19,744 nucleotides of DNA from Candidatus Aenigmatarchaeota archaeon (GCA_015520105.1 WAQT01000013.1:1-19744); one strand, 5' to 3'; numbered from the stretch's first letter, positions 1 to 6,404 are shown. The notes: a model not told the origin generated them from the letters alone. Program-made: numbers and translations.

Positions 1-196
1 TGTTTAGAGTTACTCGGTAATTTTATATAAATTTATCGTATTAATCAATACAAAACTATTTATTATAATGGATTTTGAACTGGTTTTTGTTCGTATTTTC
101 TGTTGTATAATTTACAACAAATCATTAAATATGAAATTTCACTATTTCTCATTAATTCAGAACGAGCAGCCATTTTGGACAATTAAAGGTGGTGAT
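1..196. promoter_or_regulatory. AT-rich leader and promoter region upstream of pncB
   Basis: Strongly A/T-rich and with no convincing coding potential. Two TATA-like stretches are visible: one at about 22-35 (tttatataaattt) and one at about 124-132 (attaaatat). The second would give a leader of roughly 40 nt ahead of the ATG at 197. A 7-bp inverted repeat TGTTGTA (101-107) / TACAACA (113-119) with a 5-nt loop lies just upstream of the second TATA-like box and could be an operator. An upstream in-frame ATG at 68 exists, but the residues it would add are low-complexity and do not resemble the enzyme family. Confidence 0.4.
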
Positions 197-1306
197 ATGA
201 GAAGATTTGACCCCCAGAACTATCGGGAATTCACAGATAAGTATTTTCTCAGAAGCGAGGAGATTTTGAGAAAAGACGGTGTGAATCCGTATTTGAGAAT
301 GCAGGTGTTTTCGCGCCTTCCGGGAGAGGTTCACGGAATAGAGGATGTTATAGAGATTCTTGAGAATTCCCCGGTAAAGGAGAATGGCGGCCATCTTTAT
401 TGTGTGGATGAGGGTGAATTCTGCGATGCGAATGAAACCGTTATGGTTATAGACAGCTATATACAGGATTCTATAACCTATGAAACAGTCATACTCGGTC
501 TTCTTTCAGAGAAAGATGCAAACCTTGATGCTGTCTACAAGAACGCAAGGGAGATTGTGGAAGCAGCAGAAGACAAGGATGTCTACTACTTTGGAGCGAG
601 ACATTTCCATCCGGATCTGGATTATGATATTGCAAAGGCATGCTTTGAGGCGGGAATGAAGGGATGTTCAACAGACAACGGAGCGGTTCACTGGAATAGA
701 AAGGGTGTAGGGACAATACCTCACATACTCGTCCTTGCTTATGCTGCTGAATATCCTGAAGAAAACGCAACGGTCAAGACAGCGCTTGCGTTCGATAAAT
801 ACATCGATGAAAACGTCCCGAGGATAGTTCTCATCGATACCTTCAACAGGGAGGTTTCGGATTCGCTGGAAGCGGCGGAGAAACTGAAAGGAAATCTTTC
901 GGGTGTCAGGATCGATACAGCCGGAGAAAATGCAATCCAGTATTCCTCAGAGGTGGTTTTGCCGGAGATGGGTATGGATGAAAAATACCTGAGAGGGAGA
1001 GGTGTTAAAGTTCAGGGTATCTGGGGTGCGAGGAGAAAGCTTGACGAGGCTGGATATCATGAGGTGGACATATTCCTCTCTTCAGGTTTCGATGCAGAGA
1101 AGACCAGGGCTTTTGTAGAAGCTGACAGGGTTTATCAGAAGATGCATGGAAGAGAGCTGTTCAGGGCGATAGGAACAGGAAGCGTATACAAGAGCAGGCA
1201 CTTCACCATGGACTGCGTCCAGAGATTCGAGAATGGAAAATGGGTTCGCCATGCAAAGGCCGGAAGAGAGATGAGGTGGGGCAAGAAACTGAAGAAGGTG
1301 TTTTAA
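197..1306 (+). CDS. pncB: nicotinate phosphoribosyltransferase
   Basis: Joins nicotinate to PRPP to make nicotinate mononucleotide, the first step of the Preiss-Handler NAD salvage route; cytosolic. The 369-aa protein shows family hallmarks: FGARHFHP at residues 132-139, STDNGA near 158-163, GTIPHILV at 172-179 around the PRPP/nicotinate site, then DTFNRE, a GVRIDTAG strand and a late LSSGFD segment, the order expected of the TIM-barrel NAPRTase fold. Length fits the shorter archaeal enzymes. I chose ATG 197 because AGGTGGTGAT (187-196) is a near-perfect Shine-Dalgarno match and the first residues (RRFDPQNYREF) look native; the longer reading from 68 adds 43 unrelated residues. Two small genes follow at close spacing and may be co-transcribed. 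Other members of the broader family (nicotinamide-using enzymes) are less likely given the archaeal NAPRT-like motifs. Confidence 0.9.
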   Translation: MRRFDPQNYREFTDKYFLRSEEILRKDGVNPYLRMQVFSRLPGEVHGIEDVIEILENSPVKENGGHLYCVDEGEFCDANETVMVIDSYIQDSITYETVILGLLSEKDANLDAVYKNAREIVEAAEDKDVYYFGARHFHPDLDYDIAKACFEAGMKGCSTDNGAVHWNRKGVGTIPHILVLAYAAEYPEENATVKTALAFDKYIDENVPRIVLIDTFNREVSDSLEAAEKLKGNLSGVRIDTAGENAIQYSSEVVLPEMGMDEKYLRGRGVKVQGIWGARRKLDEAGYHEVDIFLSSGFDAEKTRAFVEADRVYQKMHGRELFRAIGTGSVYKSRHFTMDCVQRFENGKWVRHAKAGREMRWGKKLKKVF

Positions 1307-1323
1307 GTTCAGGGGGTGCGAAC

Positions 1324-1425
1324 ATGGACAAAAAGAAAATAATCGGATTATCGTTTCCAGAGAACAACAGAGAAGAATTGGAATCATCACTTGAATTATG
1401 GAGAGTAAAAACTGTTGAATCATGA
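1324..1425 (+). CDS. 33-aa hypothetical protein
   Basis: A very small ORF that begins MDKKKIIGLSFPENN and ends in an acidic/amphipathic helix-like stretch (REELESSLELWRV). Its support is positional: GGGGGTG at 1312-1318 is a Shine-Dalgarno match 5 nt before the ATG, it starts 17 nt after the pncB stop, and its TGA overlaps an upstream in-frame ATG of the next ORF (ATGA at 1422-1425). No domain is recognised. It could be a real micro-protein of a pncB operon or only a leader peptide that couples translation to the next gene. Confidence 0.4.
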   Translation: MDKKKIIGLSFPENNREELESSLELWRVKTVES

Positions 1426-1442
1426 ACAACCGGGTGGTTAGT

Positions 1443-1844
1443 ATGAAATGCCGCAAAACCTCTTATGAGGATCTGATTGAGGTCCTTAAAGAATGTGCAG
1501 AAGGAAATCCCAGATACAGGTTCAGATGCGGGTTTGATTTGAACAATTTTGCAGACACTTCTTTAAAGGTGTATACAGAAGCTGTGAAGAAAGCCCTTGA
1601 AGAAACCGAAACCAACAGGGAAATGCTTAGGAAATACAGCGAAGAGATTCTAAGGTTTTATGAAAGCTTTCACAAAATACCAACAGAAAAAGAACGTCTG
1701 TTCATCGGGGAGATGCACACTGTTCCGTGCAGTGATAATAATTTCATGAGCAAGGCGTATAGAGTTTCCATCTATGTTGATGAGAAGGGCATAGTCTATG
1801 ATATTGACGAGATACTGATGTACAAGTCTCCCATATTCTCATAG
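1443..1844 (+). CDS. hypothetical protein, 133 aa
   Basis: A soluble, mainly charged protein with no transmembrane segment and no family I recognise. The N-terminal two thirds look helical (YEDLIEVLKECAEG, EAVKKALEETETNREMLRKYSEEILRFYESF); the C-terminal third looks beta-rich (YRVSIYVDEKGIVYDIDEILMY). Two starts are possible: ATG 1422, which overlaps the stop of the 33-aa ORF, and ATG 1443, preceded by GGGTGG at 1432-1437. I prefer 1443 because of the Shine-Dalgarno spacing. It is probably co-transcribed with pncB. The stop is 9 bp from the stop of the convergent ribbon-helix-helix gene. Function unknown. Confidence 0.7.
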   Translation: MKCRKTSYEDLIEVLKECAEGNPRYRFRCGFDLNNFADTSLKVYTEAVKKALEETETNREMLRKYSEEILRFYESFHKIPTEKERLFIGEMHTVPCSDNNFMSKAYRVSIYVDEKGIVYDIDEILMYKSPIFS

Positions 1845-1853
1845 GTTCAGTAA

Positions 1854-2072
1854 TTAAAATTCCATCTCCTCAATCAACCTGTCCAGTATCCGTGACATCT
1901 TCTCTTTTCTTTCCTTTGCGATATGCCGGAGCTTTTCATAATTTGTTCTCTTTAGCGTGAAGCTTCTCCTGACCCTTTCCAGAGGGAGCTTTCCTGTCCT
2001 GTCGTATTCCTCCAGCATATTCAGCCACTTCTCATCCTCCTTCATTATCCTTTCAATCTCCTTCCACCGCAT
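1854..2072 (-). CDS. small ribbon-helix-helix regulator / antitoxin-like protein
   Basis: A 72-aa basic protein. Residues about 36-71 (RSFTLKRTNYEKLRHIA, then KMSRILDRLIEEM) have the strand-helix-turn-helix pattern of the MetJ/Arc/CopG ribbon-helix-helix fold, in which the short strand (RSFTL) of a dimer would insert into the DNA major groove. The N-terminal 35 residues form a charged helix (KEIERIMKEDEKWLNMLEEY) of the kind that binds a toxin or partner, but no toxin gene lies beside it on this strand. The ATG at 2072 has AGAGGTTGAT about 10 nt upstream, and a TATA-like GAATATAAG near 2104-2112 could give its own transcript; alternatively it is the third gene after L10e and the HD hydrolase. 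DNA target unknown; autoregulation is a family expectation only. Confidence 0.65.
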   Translation of the reverse strand: MRWKEIERIMKEDEKWLNMLEEYDRTGKLPLERVRRSFTLKRTNYEKLRHIAKERKEKMSRILDRLIEEMEF

Positions 2073-2120
2073 ATCTTATCAACCTCTCTGTTCTGTTGAC
2101 ATTGCTTATATTCTCCGATT

Positions 2121-2891
2121 CTAGCTTCGCACAAACCCTTCGAACTCCCGGAACTTTCTTCCCTCTATGTATTTCAGCGCTTCATCCTTTATTTCCCTGT
2201 CCCTATAGCTCACAGGTTCATAATGTTTTATGCACTCCTCCAGAAGCATGCTGTGCGTTCTCCCGGCATCGTAACAGAATCTTGCAAGGGTTTCCGCGTA
2301 ATTCATGCCTGAGTGAAAATCCCTGAAAAAATCCGTAACCCATGAATACTGATATTCCACGAGTTTCCTGAACCTTGCCGGAAAGACTTCCGGCCTGAAT
2401 TTCTCAAGCCTTCTCCGGAAATGCTTTGTGACGGACTCCCTGAAAGGTTTATCCCTGAAATCGAAACACTCGCCTATGTAATAAGCCCTGCGGAACACAA
2501 CGTAGGCCCCCATCTGCTCGAGAATCTTGTCCGCGAGGAAGACCGACTGGTGGAGAGCATCCCTCCACTTTGCGGGCTTTCTGTGGTCTCTCACGACAAG
2601 CACTATCCTTTCTGCGGTCTCTGGCCCGATGCCAAAATTCCGGAGAATTTCTCTTGTTCTTTCAGCGCTCGCCTCTGCATGGCATACCTTCTCTGTGTTC
2701 GGCCGAACGATGTCGTGGAGAAGGCCCGCGACATAGGCAAGCTCCTCATCCTCCCTGCTTCCTCCGAGAATCCGCACGAACCATGCAGCTCCAGTGGCTG
2801 TTCTCTTCAGATGGCCGAAGTCGTGGATTACAGAATCCGCGTCTTTCTTCTCCTCTCTCGCGAAATCTTCGATATCCTTTACAGGAAGCAT
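2121..2891 (-). CDS. HD-domain phosphohydrolase
   Basis: A predicted metal-dependent phosphohydrolase of 256 aa. The HD-superfamily residues are in order: H27 in HDFGHLKR, H59-D60 in GLLHD, H71, H103 in VRDHR and D121 in LADKI. The pattern of an early HD-x-x-H-x-x-R motif, an extra His and RDH is that of the small HD proteins (YedJ/uncharacterised hydrolase type) rather than RelA or dGTPase. The C-terminal half is helical and basic with no recognised domain. I start at ATG 2891, 7 nt after the L10e stop; a longer reading from 2918 would overlap the L10e end. It sits directly downstream of L10e on the same strand, so co-transcription with a ribosomal protein is likely. Substrate cannot be told from sequence; nucleotides or modified nucleotides are typical. 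Confidence 0.8.
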   Translation of the reverse strand: MLPVKDIEDFAREEKKDADSVIHDFGHLKRTATGAAWFVRILGGSREDEELAYVAGLLHDIVRPNTEKVCHAEASAERTREILRNFGIGPETAERIVLVVRDHRKPAKWRDALHQSVFLADKILEQMGAYVVFRRAYYIGECFDFRDKPFRESVTKHFRRRLEKFRPEVFPARFRKLVEYQYSWVTDFFRDFHSGMNYAETLARFCYDAGRTHSMLLEECIKHYEPVSYRDREIKDEALKYIEGRKFREFEGFVRS

Positions 2892-2898
2892 AACAAGC

Positions 2899-3423
2899 CT
2901 ACATATTCTCAAGAACAATTCTCGTGGTGGTCGGGAACTTCGCCGATGCCCTTCTCAGTGCCTCCTTGGCAACACTCTCCTTTGAGGCATCCACCCTCAG
3001 CTCCATTATCCTCTGGTTCTCCCTGACCTGCGCAGCCACGCCGATGGGCTTTCCAAAGGCGAGGCGCATTCCTGTCTGGAACCTGTCCGCTCCTGCGCCT
3101 GTGGCCATGGTGTTCTCCCTGAGAACGTGATGCGGATACACGAGAACCCTGAGGTAGAAGTTGTCCTTGCCAAGCGTTTTCTCAAGGTACTTGTTGGTAT
3201 TCACCCTTGCGGATTCCAGGGCGTTGTGCCTTATCTGGACAGCGTTCTTTGAGACCAGATATGCCCTGAGCGAGAACGTTCCCTTCTGGTTTCCTGTCCA
3301 GAACCTGTTTATCTTCTTTCCCGGAACTCCCTTCACGTAGCCCTTTCTGGGCTTTTTCCTGGACTGCCTTGTGTAAGGCCTTTCAATCTTCCTGTAGCAC
3401 TTTGCAGGGCGCAGCGTTGCCAT
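2899..3423 (-). CDS. rpl10e: 50S ribosomal protein L10e (uL16 family)
   Basis: The archaeal/eukaryotic form of uL16, which sits in the large subunit near the peptidyl-transferase centre, the P-site tRNA and the 5S rRNA region. The 174-aa length is normal. Signatures: the N-terminal MATLRPAKCYRKIERPYTR and KKPRKGYVKGVPG stretches, and the VYPHHVLREN and MATGAGADRFQTGMR segments that form the conserved loop entering the tRNA-binding region. ATG 3423 is preceded by GGTGAT (3427-3432), and a TATA-like ATTTAAAAA (3455-3463 on this strand) gives a short leader containing that Shine-Dalgarno. An HD hydrolase follows 7 nt after the stop. No truncation or odd residue seen. Confidence 0.96.
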   Translation of the reverse strand: MATLRPAKCYRKIERPYTRQSRKKPRKGYVKGVPGKKINRFWTGNQKGTFSLRAYLVSKNAVQIRHNALESARVNTNKYLEKTLGKDNFYLRVLVYPHHVLRENTMATGAGADRFQTGMRLAFGKPIGVAAQVRENQRIMELRVDASKESVAKEALRRASAKFPTTTRIVLENM

Positions 3424-3454
3424 TAAATCACCATGGTAAATATGGAAAGAGAGG

Positions 3455-3463
3455 TTTTTAAAT
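3455..3463 (-). promoter_or_regulatory. TATA-like box of the L10e gene
   Basis: ATTTAAAAA on the minus strand, centred about 36 bp before ATG 3423. A start site 25-27 bp downstream would give a leader of about 9 nt that just includes the GGTGAT Shine-Dalgarno. Confidence 0.5.
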
Positions 3464-3471
3464 GTTTAAGA

Positions 3472-3660
3472 TTATGCGGGCGTCTGATTATTCACCAATA
3501 TAACCGGCAAAGACGCGCCTGAACCGTTGTTTCCCGGCCTTATCAGTATCTGACCTGAAGCAAGTAGCTTGCGCAGCTCATCAAATGCGCTGTTACTTGT
3601 TCTTGCATGCAGACTGTGGCTTCCTGACAGGCATCTTACCTCCCAGACACGAACAGGCAC
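3472..3660 (-). CDS. possible 62-aa hypothetical protein (GTG start)
   Basis: A weakly supported small ORF in the stretch between L10e and the divergent membrane protein. From GTG 3660 it reads VPVRVWEVRCLSGSHSLH, then an amphipathic helix followed by a strand (FDELRKLLASGQILIRPG) and a glycine-rich, hydrophobic end. In favour: a TATA-like element (3686-3700) sits about 33 bp upstream, and the FDELRKLL segment looks like protein. Against: no Shine-Dalgarno at the GTG, no family recognised, and some CGT/CGC arginine codons that its neighbours use less. A strong GGGAGGTAAG just before an out-of-frame ATG (3634) would instead make a 13-aa peptide ending at 3593. The stretch also forms hairpins (AGGCACG/CGTGCCT; GCAAG/CTTGC), so an RNA role is possible. 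Confidence 0.3.
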   Translation of the reverse strand: MPVRVWEVRCLSGSHSLHARTSNSAFDELRKLLASGQILIRPGNNGSGASLPVILVNNQTPA

Positions 3661-3685
3661 GTTCAAGATTGTGCGTGCCTTCGTT

Positions 3686-3700
3686 AAGTTTCTAAAACTT
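3686..3700. promoter_or_regulatory. symmetric TATA-like element, possible bidirectional promoter
   Basis: AAGTTT-CTA-AAACTT is a 6-bp inverted repeat whose centre reads as a TATA-like box on both strands (TTTCTAAAAC / GTTTTAGAAAC). On the plus strand it is about 25 bp before ATG 3718, giving a leaderless mRNA; on the minus strand it would start a transcript near 3667, just before GTG 3660. Confidence 0.4.
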
Positions 3701-3717
3701 GCCAACAATTCCGTAAT

Positions 3718-4050
3718 ATGTTTGGACGCATCGGGAAGGTGGTCAGGGAATCCGGTCTGTTCGGAGCATCGCTCATGATGATTGGAGCGGCTGTGGCGGA
3801 TTCCGAGGCGACGCTGGATAACATAAGAGAGTACGGCCACTACATCGAAGGAAACCCTATCATAAGGGGTCTGATGCACTACACAGAAGAGGACCTCGCG
3901 GTCTATCTTCCAAAGATTGTTGCGTCGTCCCTTGCCATATACGCCGCGAAAAAAATGAAGGAGGAAGATTATAAAATAAGGGGGGAACATCTCCTTTACG
4001 GCGCAGCCATCTACTGGTCTGCCGGGGCGTTGTTAAATCTGATAATCTAG
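3718..4050 (+). CDS. small membrane protein, unknown function
   Basis: A 110-aa protein with hydrophobic stretches at about residues 14-27 (LFGASLMMIGAAVA), 65-76 (PKIVASSLAIYA) and 93-110 (LYGAAIYWSAGALLNLII), separated by a conserved-looking polar loop (EYGHYIEGNPIIRGLMHYTEED). The GNPIIRGLM motif between hydrophobic helices recalls small DUF-type archaeal/bacterial membrane proteins, but I cannot name the family. The ATG lies about 25 bp after a TATA-like box with no Shine-Dalgarno, so the mRNA is probably leaderless. Its stop (TAG 4048-4050) shares a CTAG palindrome with the stop of the opposing dCTP deaminase gene. A 172-residue minus-strand ORF overlaps its 5' half but lacks protein-like features there. 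Confidence 0.75.
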   Translation: MFGRIGKVVRESGLFGASLMMIGAAVADSEATLDNIREYGHYIEGNPIIRGLMHYTEEDLAVYLPKIVASSLAIYAAKKMKEEDYKIRGEHLLYGAAIYWSAGALLNLII

Positions 4051-4625
4051 CTGTCCTGAACGTCAGTGTCCTCGTGCATCCTGCTGTTCACTATCTCCAT
4101 CTGGTTCTTGTATTTAGCGTTCTTCCTCTTGCTGTACGGAACCTCTGCGGGCGAGGTCATCTTGTGGAACGTTATCTTGCACACCCTCATTCCCGGATAG
4201 AGGGCGACAGGCATCTTTCCGACGTTGGCCATCTCGAGAACAAGGTGGCCGTCCCATCCGGGATTCACAGAGGAGGAGGTGGTGTGGACCACTATTCCGA
4301 GACGTCCGAGAGAGGAGCGGCCGTCCACAGAGCCGACAAGGTCGTCAGGGACGCTTATGTACTCCATCACCTTCCCGAGAACAAACTCTCCGGGATGGAT
4401 TATGAAGGGTCTGTCTTCTGAGATGGTTATCTTCTCAGAGTATCCCTTGGTCTCCTTGCGGGTGTCTATGTAGGGGGTTCCCGTCACCTTGAACACCACA
4501 AACTCGTTGCCGAGCCGGAGGTCCACCCACGCGGGCTGTATCTGATTCTCCGGGTCGTCGAGAGGCTCTATCCTCAGCCTTCCCTCCTTAAGAAGCTTTT
4601 TTATCTCGTGGTCAGGGAGAATCAC
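4047..4625 (-). CDS. dcd: dCTP deaminase (dUTPase-fold family)
   Basis: Deaminates dCTP to dUTP, the route to dUMP for thymidylate synthesis; a trimer of the dUTPase fold. The 192-aa protein has the core DGRSSLGRLG (101-110), VVH(114), NPGWDGHLVLE (121-131) and LYPGMRVCKITF (142-153) motifs. By comparison with E. coli Dcd, R108 and E131 correspond to the catalytic R115 and E138. The TAH segment after the His is TSS here, and the Asp of the DPG motif is Asn (N121). The start is GTG 4625: AGGTG (4631-4635) lies 5 nt upstream and a TATA-like TTTTAAATT (4656-4664) above it. Bifunctional Dcd-dUTPases of methanogens are close relatives; the N121 change makes plain deaminase more likely, but this is inference. 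Functionally it pairs with the thymidylate synthase at 7752-9449. Confidence 0.9.
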   Translation of the reverse strand: MILPDHEIKKLLKEGRLRIEPLDDPENQIQPAWVDLRLGNEFVVFKVTGTPYIDTRKETKGYSEKITISEDRPFIIHPGEFVLGKVMEYISVPDDLVGSVDGRSSLGRLGIVVHTTSSSVNPGWDGHLVLEMANVGKMPVALYPGMRVCKITFHKMTSPAEVPYSKRKNAKYKNQMEIVNSRMHEDTDVQDS

Positions 4626-4675
4626 TTTTACACCTGCAGAGATTTGGAAATTAGGAATTTAAAACTTCTTCAGGC

Positions 4676-4699
4676 TCTGCTAACTTAAATCCGCAAAAA
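4676..4699. repeat. 24-bp direct repeat, left copy
   Basis: A perfect 24-bp match to 6159-6182 with core gctaacttaaatccgc followed by an A-run. Similarity continues weakly for about 10 bp past the A-run (cattctgtt here, cagactgtt at the right copy). The copies are 1,483 bp apart and frame the AAA ATPase gene. Confidence 0.85.
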
Positions 4700-4784
4700 A
4701 CATTCTGTTGCTCCACATTGCGATTTCTGATAATATTCATAGGATCGATAGCCATTCTGAAGGCAGTGAAATGGTTGAATATGG

Positions 4785-4832
4785 AATAATAGCATTACAA
4801 TGTGATTAAAACTTATAAATAATAGCGTTACA
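4785..4832 (+). promoter_or_regulatory. promoter of the AAA ATPase with a duplicated 15-bp element
   Basis: The element aataatagcattaca (4785-4799) recurs as aataatagcgttaca (4818-4832) with one mismatch and a 33-bp period, about three helical turns. Between and overlapping the second copy is a clear TATA box, cttataaat (4812-4820), about 27 bp before ATG 4844. A factor bound to both copies would lie on one DNA face and cover the TATA box and start site, so this looks like an operator. Confidence 0.5.
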
Positions 4833-4843
4833 GATAAATTATT

Positions 4844-6121
4844 ATGATAGATGTTGCAGAACTCGAGAAATACAATCCCTGGTGGAAAACAGGAATGGTT
4901 AAAGAGGAATGGCTTGAACGCTATAAAAGAAAACTCTATCACGAGATTATAAAATACGCAAATAAAAGGCAAATAATCCTGATTCAGGGTTTAAGAAGAA
5001 CGGGCAAAACCACAATCCTTTTTCAGACCGTTCAGAACCTACTTGAGAATGGAACAGCGCCAAAAAACATCCTTTATTTCTCGTTTGATGAGATTGCTTA
5101 CGATATAAAAGAGGTTCTGGAAACCTATCAAAAACTGATTCTGGAGAGTTCCTTCGAGAGGAAAAAGAACAGGATTTACGTGTTTTTTGACGAGATTCAA
5201 AAGGCTGAGAACTGGGAAGAGAAATTAAAGGTTTTTTACGACCTCTATCCGAACCTGAAATTCTTTATCTCCGGTTCCTCTTCCATAAAACTCAGAAAAA
5301 AGGCAAAAGAAAGCCTGGCAGGAAGGATTGTCGATTTCGCACTCGAACCTTTGCATCTTGAGGAATTCCTTCAGCTCAACGGGTACGACACAGACAAAAT
5401 AAAGAAAAACCCGGAGTTATGGAAGAGGGAGATAATGCCCATGTTTTACAGATATCTCAAGTATGGAAGCTTTCCTGAACTGGCGAGAGAAGAGAACGAG
5501 GATTTTGCAAGGAAATATATTATAAATTCTGTGGTGGAAAGAATCGTTTACAGAGACATAGCACAGGAGTTTGAGATCAGGGACATAGAGCTATTGAAAA
5601 AAATCCTGTACCTGATAGGAAAGAATCCCGGAATGATTGTCAATTTCAAGGAAATAGGAAAAAACCTTGGAAGGGATGAGAGAACAATATCCAATTATTT
5701 TGAATACCTGGAATACGGATTGCTGGTAAAATTCATCTTTAATTACAGAGGTTCGCCGCTTGCAACCATGAGGAAACTGAAGAAAGTTTATTTCACCACG
5801 CCTAACCTGATTTTCGCTCTGAACCCTTATTTCGAAATCCTGCTTCCGAAGATGCTTGAGAACTTGATAGCAGCGCTCCCGGATGCAAATTATTTTTACC
5901 GGAACAGATACGAGATTGATTTTATAATCGGGAACGAAAAGATTAAAGCAATAGAGATAAAACTCGAGGGCAAGAAACTGAAGCAGCTGAAAAAAATCAT
6001 TTCCGATGAAAGGTTTTCCAAAAAAATCAGTAAATGCATTATAATCGACCTGGAAAAGGAGGGTGAAGAAAACGGTATAAAAATCATTCCGGCATGGAAA
6101 TTTCTGCTCCGTGAGGATTGA
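4844..6121 (+). CDS. AAA_14/DUF4143 family ATPase with C-terminal nuclease-like domain
   Basis: A P-loop ATPase of the archaeal AAA_14 group. Seen in the 425-aa protein: Walker A GLRRTGKTT (49-57), Walker B IYVFFDEIQ (111-119), a sensor-like SGSSS (143-147) followed by GRIVDFALEPLHLEEFL, typical of the family; a DUF4143-like middle (RYLKYGSFPELA, then a winged-helix-like GKNPGMIVNFKEIGKNLG with RTISNYFEYLEYGLLV); and a C-terminal YEIDFII...IEIK segment (E357, D359, E371, K373) resembling the PD-(D/E)XK core. No Shine-Dalgarno; a TATA box about 27 bp upstream implies a leaderless mRNA. The gene is more A/T- and Lys-rich than its neighbours and is framed by 24-bp direct repeats, which suggests lateral acquisition. 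Its job is unknown; such ATPases are often multicopy in archaea. Confidence 0.9.
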   Translation: MIDVAELEKYNPWWKTGMVKEEWLERYKRKLYHEIIKYANKRQIILIQGLRRTGKTTILFQTVQNLLENGTAPKNILYFSFDEIAYDIKEVLETYQKLILESSFERKKNRIYVFFDEIQKAENWEEKLKVFYDLYPNLKFFISGSSSIKLRKKAKESLAGRIVDFALEPLHLEEFLQLNGYDTDKIKKNPELWKREIMPMFYRYLKYGSFPELAREENEDFARKYIINSVVERIVYRDIAQEFEIRDIELLKKILYLIGKNPGMIVNFKEIGKNLGRDERTISNYFEYLEYGLLVKFIFNYRGSPLATMRKLKKVYFTTPNLIFALNPYFEILLPKMLENLIAALPDANYFYRNRYEIDFIIGNEKIKAIEIKLEGKKLKQLKKIISDERFSKKISKCIIIDLEKEGEENGIKIIPAWKFLLRED

Positions 6122-6158
6122 TTGTCCATAAGGAAATTCTCAGAGTTGCTGTAAGGGT

Positions 6159-6182
6159 TCTGCTAACTTAAATCCGCAAAAA
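6159..6182. repeat. 24-bp direct repeat, right copy
   Basis: Second copy of the repeat at 4676-4699, same orientation, 38 bp after the stop of the AAA ATPase gene. Confidence 0.85.
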
Positions 6183-6404
6183 CAGACTGTTATTCTCGAT
6201 TTTGCAGTTTGAGTTTTTCGGAAATTTAGGGAATTTAAATATCGTTTTCCTAGTCCGCCTATCTTTGGCTTTCCGGAATTGCGGCTCGCTGCTGTTAATC
6301 GGTAAACATACCAGCTGTTTAATCCCCGAAACCTGCATCTGGTTGTTGGAGCGTGTTCTTTTCCACGTCTCCTTGCTCTTCTGGATGGGCCAAGCCCATA
6401 CCCA

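Noticed and set aside
68..196. Longer N-terminus for the nicotinate phosphoribosyltransferase (43 extra residues from ATG 68)
   Set aside because: The added sequence is low-complexity translation of A/T-rich DNA, unlike the family, and ATG 197 has a near-perfect Shine-Dalgarno.
1854..2918. Toxin-antitoxin pair made of the RHH protein and the upstream HD protein
   Set aside because: The HD protein is 256 aa, linked to L10e and separated from the RHH gene by 48 bp; the order and size do not fit known TA modules.
3560..3640. C/D-box sRNA on the minus strand (a TGATGA and later CTGA)
   Set aside because: The boxes are present but no D'/C' pair or flanking terminal stem is visible, and such short words arise often by chance.
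3661..3990. N-terminal half of a 172-residue minus-strand ORF overlapping the small membrane protein gene
   Set aside because: This half is the antisense of a protein-like plus-strand gene with its own promoter and shows no domain; only the part downstream of GTG 3660 is kept as a weak candidate.
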